Below are positions 8,672-16,556 of a stretch of 64,000 nt of DNA, piece by piece. Position 1 is the first letter of the stretch; every line of letters begins with the position of its first letter. Origin of the DNA: Aurantibacter crassamenti (lineage in GTDB: Bacteria; Bacteroidota; Bacteroidia; Flavobacteriales; Flavobacteriaceae); contig NZ_JAFBGM010000002.1 in the NCBI RefSeq assembly GCF_016811105.1, forward strand, positions 434,001-498,000, read 5' to 3'. Both the position numbers and the translations under genes were made by a program. Under the pieces are notes generated by a model that was not told the DNA's origin, did not search any database, and saw nothing but the letters and a program-made list of their open reading frames with translations.

Positions 8672-10873
8672 TTATTTAGCCGCTGTTTCAGATCCATCTT
8701 TAATTTTAATATCCGTACCTAATCGCTGTAAATATGCTATTAAGGCCACTATCTCACGATCTCTCATCTGAATAAACTCTTCATTATTCTCCTGAGCATA
8801 CATCTTATCTGCTTCGTAGCTTTTTGCAAAATCAGGATCGGTATATAGATTTTTTTCAATCTTTGTTGCTTGTTCAACCATAGAGTTATTAGCATTGGCC
8901 ACATCTTCATCAGAATAGGGTACTCCTAAAGTTTGCATTGTTCTCATTTTAGTTTGAATATTGCTACGATCATGCTCGTTTCTTATCAACCATTGATATG
9001 CAGGCATTATTGATCCAGACGAAGTGCTTTGCGGATCATACATGTGGTTAAAGTGCCAGTTATCAGAATATTTTCCTCCTACTCTCAATAAATCTGGTCC
9101 TGTTCTTTTACTACCCCAAAGAAATGGATGATCATATACGAATTCACCCGCTTTGGCATATTCACCATAACGTTCCACTTCACTTCTAAAAGGGCGAACC
9201 ATTTGAGAGTGACAACCAACACACCCTTCTCTTATGTAAAGGTCTCTTCCTTCTAACTCCAATGGTGTATATGGTTTAACACTTGTAATTGTCGGAATAT
9301 TAGATTTTACCATTATAGTTGGAACTATTTGTACAATACCTCCAATTAAAATAGCAACTGTAGCCAAAATTGTTAACTGCACTGGCTTGCGTTCTAACCA
9401 TGTATGAAAAGTTTCACCAGATGTTCTACTTTTTGAGACTTTAGATAAAGCTGGCGCTTCTGCCAATTCGTCTTCTACTGCTTGGCCAGAACGTATTGTT
9501 TGAACCACATTATATAACATTACAAATGCTCCTAAAATATACATGCTACCACCAATGGCACGCATCCAATACATGGGTATAATTTCGTTAACAGTTTCTA
9601 AAAAGTTACCATAAACCAAAGTGCCGTCTGGGTTAAAATCTTTCCACATTAAAGCTTGAGTAAATCCAGCTACATACATTGGTAATGTATATAATATAAT
9701 GCCCAAAGTTCCTATCCAAAAATGTGTATTTGCTAAACCAATAGAGTATAATTTAGTTTTTGTCATTCTTGGTATTAACCAATAAATCATTCCAAAGGTT
9801 AAAAATCCATTCCAAGCAAGAGCTCCCACATGAACATGAGCAATAATCCAATCACTAAAATGCGCAATAGCATTAACATTTTTAAGTGAAAGTAATGGCC
9901 CCTCAAAAGTTGCCATACCATAACCCGTAATTGCAACAACCATAAACTTTAATGTAGGATCTGTACGTACTTTATCCCATGCACCGCGCAATGTTAATAA
10001 TCCATTTATCATACCTCCCCAAGAAGGTGCGATTAACATAACAGAAAATGCAACACCTAAATTTTGAGCCCAATCAGGAAGTGACGAATATAATAAGTGG
10101 TGTGGTCCGGCCCAGATATAAATAAAAATTAAAGACCAGAAATGTACAATTGAAAGGCGATAAGAATAAACAGGTCTGTTAGCTGCTTTAGGAACAAAAT
10201 AATACATCAATCCTAGAAAAGGTGTTGTTAAAAAAAATGCCACGGCATTATGTCCGTACCACCATTGCACCAATGCATCTTGTACCCCAGCATAAACCGA
10301 ATAGCTTTTTAATGCTGAAACCGGTAGCGCAAGACTATTGAAAATATGTAATACAGCAATTGTCACAAATGTTGCGAGATAAAACCAAATTGCCACATAC
10401 ATATGTCGTTGTCTTCGCTTAATAATTGTGCCTATAAGGTTCCAACCAAAGACAACCCAAATAACAGCTATAGCAATATCAATGGGCCATTCGAGTTCTG
10501 CATATTCTTTTGATGAAGTATACCCTAGTGGTAGTGTAATAGCAGCTGCAACAATAATAAGTTGCCAGCCCCAGAAGTTAATTTGACTTAAAATATCGTT
10601 GAACATTCTAGCCTTTAATAATCGTTGCGTAGAATAATAGACTCCTGCGAAAATTGCATTACCAACAAATGCAAAAATAACCGCATTTGTATGTAACGGT
10701 CTAAGTCTTCCAAAGCTCAACCATGAGATTCCATCAGTAACATTGGGGAATAGAAACATAAAAGCAAGTAAAAGCCCTACTGACATACCTACAATACCCC
10801 AAAAAATAGTGGCATAGAGGAAATTTTTTACGATTTTGTTATCATAATAAAACTGCTGTACTTCCATAATCAA
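8672..10873 (-). CDS. ccoNO: Fused cbb3 oxidase subunits I and II (CcoN-CcoO)
   Basis: 733 residues. Residues about 1-480 form the twelve-helix CcoN haem-copper oxidase core, with conserved HTNAVIF and HVHVGALAWNG histidine regions. Residues from about 505 form CcoO: one membrane anchor, then a monohaem cytochrome c domain with CVGCH at 551-555 followed by SQMVRPF. The fusion is common in Bacteroidota; other phyla usually encode two proteins. It reduces oxygen to water with high affinity and pumps protons. Two ATGs lie two codons apart (MIMEVQQ) and the start is not resolved. It begins 9 bp after ccoS and precedes ccoQ by 7 bp. Confidence 0.96.
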   Translation of the reverse strand: MIMEVQQFYYDNKIVKNFLYATIFWGIVGMSVGLLLAFMFLFPNVTDGISWLSFGRLRPLHTNAVIFAFVGNAIFAGVYYSTQRLLKARMFNDILSQINFWGWQLIIVAAAITLPLGYTSSKEYAELEWPIDIAIAVIWVVFGWNLIGTIIKRRQRHMYVAIWFYLATFVTIAVLHIFNSLALPVSALKSYSVYAGVQDALVQWWYGHNAVAFFLTTPFLGLMYYFVPKAANRPVYSYRLSIVHFWSLIFIYIWAGPHHLLYSSLPDWAQNLGVAFSVMLIAPSWGGMINGLLTLRGAWDKVRTDPTLKFMVVAITGYGMATFEGPLLSLKNVNAIAHFSDWIIAHVHVGALAWNGFLTFGMIYWLIPRMTKTKLYSIGLANTHFWIGTLGIILYTLPMYVAGFTQALMWKDFNPDGTLVYGNFLETVNEIIPMYWMRAIGGSMYILGAFVMLYNVVQTIRSGQAVEDELAEAPALSKVSKSRTSGETFHTWLERKPVQLTILATVAILIGGIVQIVPTIMVKSNIPTITSVKPYTPLELEGRDLYIREGCVGCHSQMVRPFRSEVERYGEYAKAGEFVYDHPFLWGSKRTGPDLLRVGGKYSDNWHFNHMYDPQSTSSGSIMPAYQWLIRNEHDRSNIQTKMRTMQTLGVPYSDEDVANANNSMVEQATKIEKNLYTDPDFAKSYEADKMYAQENNEEFIQMRDREIVALIAYLQRLGTDIKIKDGSETAAK

Positions 10874-10882
10874 TCTTAGTGT

Positions 10883-11074
10883 TTAGTTGGATTTTTTAAT
10901 TTTGGTCTTAATTTTTTGGGAAGGTATTTTTACGACTTCATCTTCAAAAAGCATTCGAACTGAAGGTGTATAAGAATCGTCGTATTGCCCTTTACGAACC
11001 GCATAAATAAAGGCGGCAAAAAAAACCAGAGCAACCACAATACTTATGGCTAAAAGAATATAAATAGCACTCAT
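10883..11074 (-). CDS. ccoS: cbb3-type cytochrome oxidase assembly protein CcoS
   Basis: 63 residues starting MSAIYILLAISIVVALVFF, a single transmembrane helix followed by GQYDDSYTPSVRMLFED. This is the characteristic CcoS pattern (small helix, then G-Q-Y/F-D-D-x-x-x-P). CcoS is needed for cofactor insertion into CcoN. A longer reading frame extends to 11137. I reject that start because it would run through the predicted promoter and the FNR-type box, and because family members begin at MSAIY. It precedes ccoNO by 9 bp. Confidence 0.92.
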   Translation of the reverse strand: MSAIYILLAISIVVALVFFAAFIYAVRKGQYDDSYTPSVRMLFEDEVVKIPSQKIKTKIKKSN

Positions 11075-11093
11075 ACCTACCTGAATTAAAGTG

Positions 11094-11136
11094 TAAAAAT
11101 ACATGGTGCCCTGTTTAACAAATATGACATATGTCA
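11094..11136 (-). promoter_or_regulatory. FNR-type box and -7 element for ccoS-ccoNOQP
   Basis: A perfect 14-bp palindrome at 11124-11137 contains TGA-CATATG-TCA (core 11125-11136). On the minus strand a -7-like element, TATTTTTA (7 of 8 to TAnnTTTG), runs from 11101 to 11094, again 29.5 bp from the box centre. The promoter would start transcription near 11088, just ahead of the ccoS ATG at 11074. This is the best match of the four boxes. Confidence 0.75.
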
Positions 11137-11164
11137 TGTTTACTCTTTTTTTTAAGGGAAAATA

Positions 11165-13561
11165 TTACTCCAATTGTTTTCCTAATAAATTTGTCATAAT
11201 CGTCGTAAATGCAACTACGCTAATTGAGCTTAACGGCATTAAAATAGCAGCGATTATGGGTTGAAGTTGACCGGTCACCGCAAAATAAAGACCAACAACA
11301 TTATACATTAAGGATAATATAAAACTCAGTCTAACTATTGTCATCGCTTTTTTTGCAGCCTGTATAAATTTTGGTAATTGCTGAAATTTTGAAGCATCAA
11401 GAATACCATCACATGCAGGTAAAAAAACATTCACATTTTCTGAAATTGTTAAACCAACTTCAGCTTGAGCTAATGCACCAGCGTCATTTAACCCGTCTCC
11501 AACCATTAGCACTTTTTTACCTTTATCTTGAAGTGCTTTTATAAACTCTAATTTATCTACAGGTTTTTGATTAAAATACAATGGAGTTAATCTGGGCAAT
11601 AATCGCTCTAATCGCCTTTTTTCAGCTTCATTATCACCTGAAAGAATAGCTATTTTATAAGATTCTGACAATTCTTGAAAAATTTCAGTTACACCTTTTC
11701 TATATTCGTTATGAAACACATACTTACCTTTATAAGTATCATTACTACTGATATGAACAGCAGTATTTAAAGAATCACTAGCGCTATTTTTGCCAACATA
11801 TTCTGCTGAACCTGCCTTGATAAAAGCATCACCTTTACTACCCTCAACTCCCTGGCCTATATGTTCATCATATTCATCTAAACTAACAATATCATGTTCG
11901 GCTAATAAACTATATAATGACCTACTCAATGGATGATTTGAGGCACGTAACGTATTTCGCAGAAGGGATACTTCGTCTATATTTAATGGCATACCTTCAT
12001 ACGTAGCCGTACTTTTCTTTGAAGTTGTAATGGTACCCGTTTTATCGAAAATTGCTGTATCTATCTGAGCTAGTTGCTCAATAGTCTGTGTATTTTTTAA
12101 GTAACATTTTTTACGTCCAAAAATGCGCAATAAATTTCCCAGAGTAAATGGTGCTGCTAAGGCAATAGCACATGGACATGCGATAATTAATACGGCTGTA
12201 AAAACGTTTAGTGCTTTACTAGGCTCAACATATAACCAATATCCTGTTGCCAAAAATGCAATAGATAATACAGTTACTGTAAACTTTTTACTTATTGTAT
12301 CGGTAATTGTTTGATGCCTACTTGTTTTATCCGTTTGAAAAATAGAATTACTCCACAATTGTGTTAAATAACTTTGAGATACCGATTTTAAAGTCTCTAT
12401 TTCTATTACACCTCGCAGTTGTTTACCTCCAGCATAAATTTTATCACCAGAACTTTTATGAACCAGCTCGGATTCTCCTGTCACAAAACTATAGTCAATT
12501 TGAGCTTTCCCTTTTAATAAAATGGCATCAACAGGAATAAGTTCTTCATTTCGAATCAACAATCGATCACCCTTTTTTATATTATTAACTTGAATGTTCT
12601 CTTCCTGCCCTTCTGCCGTAATTCTTGTTACGGCAATAGGAAAATATGACTTATAATCGCGTTCAAAAGATAAAAATGAATATGTTTTCTGTTGGAAAAA
12701 TTTACCTAATAAAAGAAAAAAAATCAACCCAGTTAATGAATCAAAAAAACCATTTCCCCAACCAAAAATAATCTCAAATGTACTACGTAGAAAAAGCACT
12801 AATACACCGAGGGCGATGGGTACATCAATATTTAGTATTTTACTACGTAACCCTTTATAAGCCGAAATAAAATAATCATTAGCAGCATAAAAAACCACTG
12901 GTAACGAAAATACAAACATCAACCAGCGGAAAACATTTTGATACTGGTTCAACCAAAATTCACCACCAGTTGTTTCGCTAGAACTCAAATCAAAATAATC
13001 CGGAAAAGATAAAAACATCACGTTACCAAAAGCAAAACCAGCAACTCCTAGTTTATAAATTAAACTTCGGTCAATTGTTTTTTTCTTATTATCATAGTCG
13101 TCTAAAGAAATATAGGGTTCATACCCAATTTTAGTAAGCAATTCGACTAGACCTTTAAGTGAGATTTCTGAACTTTGATAAGTAACTCGCACTGTTTTTT
13201 TAGGAAAATCTACTTGCGATAACTTTACAAACGAATTCAGTTTACTTAAATTTTCAAGTACCCAAATACAAGAACTACAATGTATATGTGGTATATATAG
13301 ATTAACTATTTGTGTTTCACCATCATTAAATTCGACTAATTTATCGATGATATCTACATTGTCTAAGAAATTATATTTATCTGCAATTACTTTTGGAGTT
13401 GCCCCAGCAGCCTTTTGAATTTCATAATAGTGCGAAAGATCATTACTCGAAAAAATTTCATAAACAGTTTTACAACCGTTACAACAGAATTCTTTTGCAT
13501 CAAATTCTATGCTGTTACTTGCACATTCTTCACCACAATGGAAGCACTCACTTTTAATCAT
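11165..13561 (-). CDS. ccoI: Copper-transporting P1B-type ATPase of the cbb3 locus (CcoI/FixI)
   Basis: 798 residues from the chosen ATG. The N-terminus has a cysteine-rich segment (Cys6, Cys9, Cys13, Cys26, Cys27, Cys30), then a heavy-metal-associated domain with HCSSC (Cys95, Cys98). Membrane helices carry the CPC metal site (IIACPCAIALA). The soluble part has DKTGTIT (phosphorylated Asp) and GDGLNDAGAL. CcoI exports copper for CuB insertion into CcoN. An in-frame ATG ten codons upstream (13591) exists but lies upstream of the predicted transcription start, and the family begins near the MIKSECFHCG segment. The gene is divergent from the FNR gene and shares an FNR-type box with it. Confidence 0.93.
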   Translation of the reverse strand: MIKSECFHCGEECASNSIEFDAKEFCCNGCKTVYEIFSSNDLSHYYEIQKAAGATPKVIADKYNFLDNVDIIDKLVEFNDGETQIVNLYIPHIHCSSCIWVLENLSKLNSFVKLSQVDFPKKTVRVTYQSSEISLKGLVELLTKIGYEPYISLDDYDNKKKTIDRSLIYKLGVAGFAFGNVMFLSFPDYFDLSSSETTGGEFWLNQYQNVFRWLMFVFSLPVVFYAANDYFISAYKGLRSKILNIDVPIALGVLVLFLRSTFEIIFGWGNGFFDSLTGLIFFLLLGKFFQQKTYSFLSFERDYKSYFPIAVTRITAEGQEENIQVNNIKKGDRLLIRNEELIPVDAILLKGKAQIDYSFVTGESELVHKSSGDKIYAGGKQLRGVIEIETLKSVSQSYLTQLWSNSIFQTDKTSRHQTITDTISKKFTVTVLSIAFLATGYWLYVEPSKALNVFTAVLIIACPCAIALAAPFTLGNLLRIFGRKKCYLKNTQTIEQLAQIDTAIFDKTGTITTSKKSTATYEGMPLNIDEVSLLRNTLRASNHPLSRSLYSLLAEHDIVSLDEYDEHIGQGVEGSKGDAFIKAGSAEYVGKNSASDSLNTAVHISSNDTYKGKYVFHNEYRKGVTEIFQELSESYKIAILSGDNEAEKRRLERLLPRLTPLYFNQKPVDKLEFIKALQDKGKKVLMVGDGLNDAGALAQAEVGLTISENVNVFLPACDGILDASKFQQLPKFIQAAKKAMTIVRLSFILSLMYNVVGLYFAVTGQLQPIIAAILMPLSSISVVAFTTIMTNLLGKQLE

Positions 13562-13581
13562 CTTAATTCGCGTACAAGAAG

Positions 13582-13655
13582 CAAATTTCAATGAAAGTTA
13601 AACCATATAATATGACATATATCAGTTTTTGCTTAATTCTAGGATATTACTTTTG
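13582..13655. promoter_or_regulatory. Shared FNR-type box between divergent ccoI and fnr-like genes
   Basis: The core TGA-CATATA-TCA lies at 13613-13624. On the plus strand TACTTTTG (an exact TAnnTTTG match) begins at 13648. On the minus strand GAAATTTG (7 of 8) begins at 13589. Both lie 29.5 bp from the box centre. A single bound dimer could therefore activate both ccoI and the regulator gene from a class II position, implying autoregulation. Confidence 0.7.
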
Positions 13656-13678
13656 ATTTGGATAATAAAATCTACCAG

Positions 13679-14368
13679 ATGGAAACGAGATGCGAGAATT
13701 GTATTATTAGGCAATTCAATTCTTTAAGAGCTATGAGCAAAGAAGAACTGAAAATAGTATCTGACACAAAAATAACGAAGACATTAAAAAAAGGGGAAGT
13801 TCTTTTTGAAGAAGGTGAAAAGTTAGATGGCGTTTTTTGTGTTCGTGATGGTGTTACAAAACTTTCAAAACTCAGTCCTAACGGTAAAAATCAAATAGTA
13901 AAATTAGCAAGTAAAGGAGAAGTAATTGGACAACGTTCTGTTATAGCTGAAGAATCTACTAATCTAAGTGCAATAGCTGTAAGCGATATGAAAGTGTGTT
14001 ATATTCCAAAAAATGCCATAGTTAGCACATTAGATTCTAATCCTAATTTCGCATTAGAAGTGCTACGCCACATGGCACATGATTTAAAAGAAGCCGATAA
14101 TGTAATTGTGAACATGTCACAGAAAACCGTAAAACAACGTATTGCAGAAGCATTTATGTATTTGAAAAATAATTATGGTGAGGACGATAATGGTTTTTTA
14201 GCATTAAGCTTATCACGAGAAGAATATGCTAATGTAGTGGGGACTGCCACTGAATCTTGCATTCGAATAATCTCAGAATTTAAGAAGAAAGGTCTAATTA
14301 AATCATCTGGCAAAAAAATTGGAATTATAAATGAAAAAGGTTTATTAAATTTAATAGAAGGCTTCTAA
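13679..14368 (+). CDS. FNR/CRP-family transcriptional regulator
   Basis: 229 residues from the ATG at 13679. An N-terminal Cys-x2-Cys (METRCENC), a cyclic-nucleotide-binding-type beta-roll with two further cysteines (VFCVRDG, KVCYIP), a dimerisation helix and a C-terminal winged HTH are visible. The recognition helix reads TATESCIRIISEF: the E-x3-R spacing matches CRP/FNR proteins that read TGA half-sites. The cysteines could bind an oxygen-labile Fe-S cluster, but this is inferred. An in-frame TTG at 13658 would add seven residues, but it lies upstream of the transcription start predicted from TACTTTTG at 13648-13655. Its position beside ccoI and the boxes around it make it the probable regulator of the oxidase and Usp genes. 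Confidence 0.9.
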   Translation: METRCENCIIRQFNSLRAMSKEELKIVSDTKITKTLKKGEVLFEEGEKLDGVFCVRDGVTKLSKLSPNGKNQIVKLASKGEVIGQRSVIAEESTNLSAIAVSDMKVCYIPKNAIVSTLDSNPNFALEVLRHMAHDLKEADNVIVNMSQKTVKQRIAEAFMYLKNNYGEDDNGFLALSLSREEYANVVGTATESCIRIISEFKKKGLIKSSGKKIGIINEKGLLNLIEGF

Positions 14369-14397
14369 ATAGTAAACAAAGTAAAATTTTTACGTTG

Positions 14398-14425
14398 CTT
14401 GAAATTATAAGTTTCAGGTTTTTTT
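14398..14425 (+). terminator. Probable intrinsic terminator after the fnr-like gene
   Basis: A 9-bp stem (14398-14406 with 14410-14418, including two G-U pairs) with a 3-base loop is followed by seven T residues at 14419-14425. The stem is weak but the U-tract is good. Confidence 0.55.
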
Positions 14426-14507
14426 ATATCCGATTTCTTAGGAAAAAAACATTCTATATAGAACTAATTTTATATAGAACTATTTGAGTACAATCTAATT
14501 TGTAAAC

Positions 14508-14550
14508 TGACTTATATCATATTTTTAAATAGAGTCAGAAACTAATTTTA
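14508..14550 (+). promoter_or_regulatory. FNR-type box and -7 element upstream of usp2
   Basis: The core TGA-CTTATA-TCA lies at 14508-14519. TAATTTTA (7 of 8 to TAnnTTTG) begins at 14543, 29.5 bp from the box centre, as at the other boxes. The predicted transcription start near 14556 lies about 20 bp before the usp2 ATG. The half-sites are intact but the inner hexamer is less symmetric than at ccoS. Confidence 0.6.
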
Positions 14551-14575
14551 CAAAAAAGATTAGATAAAAGACGAA

Positions 14576-15421
14576 ATGAAGAATGTACTAATACCTACAG
14601 ATTTTTCTAGAAATGCGCTAAATGCAGTTAAATACGCTACAAAGTTATTTCAAAATGAAGAGTGTACATTTTACTTATTAAACGCGTATACACCATCCAT
14701 TGGGCATAGTCGGTTTTTTGCTGAAACCATGACTCATTCCGTTCTTGTTGAAAATGAGGGTAAAACTTCAAAGCAAGAATTAGAAAAAGTGATAGCACAA
14801 ATTCAGACCTTTAGTTTAAATCCGATTCATTACTTCGAGACAATTTCTTCATTTGACTTTTTAACGCAAAAAGTAATTGAGACCTTGCAAGTTAAAGACA
14901 TAGACGTAATAATATCAGGTACAAAAGGAGCCTCTGGTTATAAAGAGGTTTTCTTAGGCACAAACACGGTACGAATGATAAAATCAGTTAAAAACAGGCC
15001 CATAATAGCCGTACCTCAAATATGCTCATTTATTAAGCCAACTAAAATTGCATTTCCCACTGACTTTAAACACAACTTTAGTGCAGACGTTCTAGATCCA
15101 CTAATATCTTTGGCGAAAAATTTTAATTCTGAAATCCATATTTTTCATGTAAATGAGACCATGAAAAAAGATAAATTTAAAGAGTCTAATAAACATACTT
15201 TAATAGAATACATGGCACCCATCAAACACCTTGTTCATTTTGCACCTCAGTATTCTAGTAAGACTAATGTTATTACTAATTTTTTAGAAGAGCTTGACAT
15301 AAATATGTTAGCATTAGTTTATAACAATCATAGTTATCTACAACAATTGATGCGAGAACCGGTTGTCACTAATATGGCATATCATTGTAAAATTCCGCTT
15401 TTAATACTTCCAAGCGAATAG
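14576..15421 (+). CDS. Universal stress protein, two UspA-like domains (second degenerate)
   Basis: 281 residues. The first domain (about 1-148) starts MKNVLIPTDFS and has the G-rich signature SGTKGASGYKEVFLGTNT. The second half (about 155-281) has the FPTDFK strand typical of a Usp repeat but lacks the glycine-rich nucleotide-binding loop, reading LALVYNNHSYLQQLMREPVV instead. It may therefore bind ATP only in the first domain. A predicted FNR-type box upstream links it to the neighbouring cbb3 locus. It is a distant paralogue of the Usp at 1.9 kb. Confidence 0.85.
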   Translation: MKNVLIPTDFSRNALNAVKYATKLFQNEECTFYLLNAYTPSIGHSRFFAETMTHSVLVENEGKTSKQELEKVIAQIQTFSLNPIHYFETISSFDFLTQKVIETLQVKDIDVIISGTKGASGYKEVFLGTNTVRMIKSVKNRPIIAVPQICSFIKPTKIAFPTDFKHNFSADVLDPLISLAKNFNSEIHIFHVNETMKKDKFKESNKHTLIEYMAPIKHLVHFAPQYSSKTNVITNFLEELDINMLALVYNNHSYLQQLMREPVVTNMAYHCKIPLLILPSE

Positions 15422-15457
15422 ATAGAATTCAAAATCAAAATTCAGTAATTTGGCCAA

Positions 15458-16465
15458 ATGCAAGAACCACTGGTTAGCATTTTAATGCCATTTAAAAATA
15501 CAGAAGATTTTCTTCAGGAATGTCTACAATCTGTTAAGAACCAATTTTATAGTAATTGGCAACTTATTGCGGTAAATGACCACTCTACTGATAACAGCAA
15601 ATTAATTCTTGAAAAAAATGCATCAGAAGACTCAAGAATTAAAGTATTTGAGAACGAAGGGCAAGGTATAATTGACGCTTTACAAAAAGCATATAAAGAG
15701 AGTAATGGCCAATTGATTACTCGAATGGATTCTGATGATATCATGACTCCTGATAAAATACAAGTAATGGCAACTTCACTTTTAAAAAGAGGAAATGGAC
15801 ATCTCGCCATAGGTCAAGTAAAATATTTTTCTGACCAAGGCATTAGTAATGGTTATGACCGCTATCAAAAATGGCTAAACCGATTGACCGCAAAAGGTGA
15901 GAACTACTCTGAAATCTATAAAGAATGTGTTATTCCCTCCCCATGTTGGATGGTATTTAGAGAGGATTTTGATTTATGTGACGGTTTTAATCCGAATGTT
16001 TATCCAGAGGATTATGACCTTGCATTTCGGTTTTATGAAAACAAATTTAAATGCATACCCTGTGAGCAAGTAATTCATCATTGGCGTGATTATGATTATC
16101 GAACATCTCGTACGAGCGAGCATTATGCTCAAAACTATTTTCTAGACATAAAGCTTCATTATTTCATAAAACTAGAATATGATAAAAATCGACCTTTAAT
16201 TATTTGGGGCGCTGGTAATAAAGGCAAAACAATTGCCAAAAAATTGATTGAAAGCAATATTGATTTCTTTTGGCTTTGTGACAATCCGAAGAAAATAGGA
16301 AAAGATATATACGGTAAAACAATGCTACACTTTTCAAAGTTGAGTGAATTAGTGCATCCACAGAGTATAATTACTGTTGCCAATGACGACGAACAAGAAA
16401 GAATTCGAAGTTATTTTTCAAGGTTAGGGCAAAAACATATGTCTGAATATTATTTCTTTTGCTAG
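15458..16465 (+). CDS. Family 2 glycosyltransferase with C-terminal nucleotide-binding-like domain
   Basis: 335 residues. The N-terminal GT-A domain (about 1-225) starts VSILMPFKN, has VNDHSTDNS and the metal-binding RMDSDD motif, and is typical of GT2 enzymes that transfer a sugar from a nucleotide donor. The C-terminal about 90 residues begin LIIWGAGNKGKTIAKKLI, a Rossmann-like G-x-G-x-x-G motif, and end in a cysteine. This resembles the small dinucleotide-binding module in sugar-modifying proteins such as PglD-type N-terminal domains, but its role here is unknown. There are no membrane segments. The gene follows usp2 by 36 bp, with a weak promoter-like TAATTTGG before its start. Confidence 0.82.
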   Translation: MQEPLVSILMPFKNTEDFLQECLQSVKNQFYSNWQLIAVNDHSTDNSKLILEKNASEDSRIKVFENEGQGIIDALQKAYKESNGQLITRMDSDDIMTPDKIQVMATSLLKRGNGHLAIGQVKYFSDQGISNGYDRYQKWLNRLTAKGENYSEIYKECVIPSPCWMVFREDFDLCDGFNPNVYPEDYDLAFRFYENKFKCIPCEQVIHHWRDYDYRTSRTSEHYAQNYFLDIKLHYFIKLEYDKNRPLIIWGAGNKGKTIAKKLIESNIDFFWLCDNPKKIGKDIYGKTMLHFSKLSELVHPQSIITVANDDEQERIRSYFSRLGQKHMSEYYFFC

Positions 16466-16531
16466 AACCAGGTATCAAAAAAAAAGGAATAACTTCTTAT
16501 TAAAGAACCAGTAGCAATCAACCAATTTAGC

Positions 16532-16539
16532 TATCTTTG
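16532..16539 (+). promoter_or_regulatory. TAnnTTTG promoter element before the BatA-like gene
   Basis: TATCTTTG matches the Bacteroidota -7 consensus exactly and lies 17 bp before the ATG at 16557. Confidence 0.5.
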
Positions 16540-16556
16540 TAAATTCAAAATAGGAC

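Noticed and set aside
11075-11137. Longer start for ccoS.
   Set aside because: It would extend through the predicted transcription start, the -7 element and the FNR-type palindrome, and known CcoS proteins begin at MSAIY.
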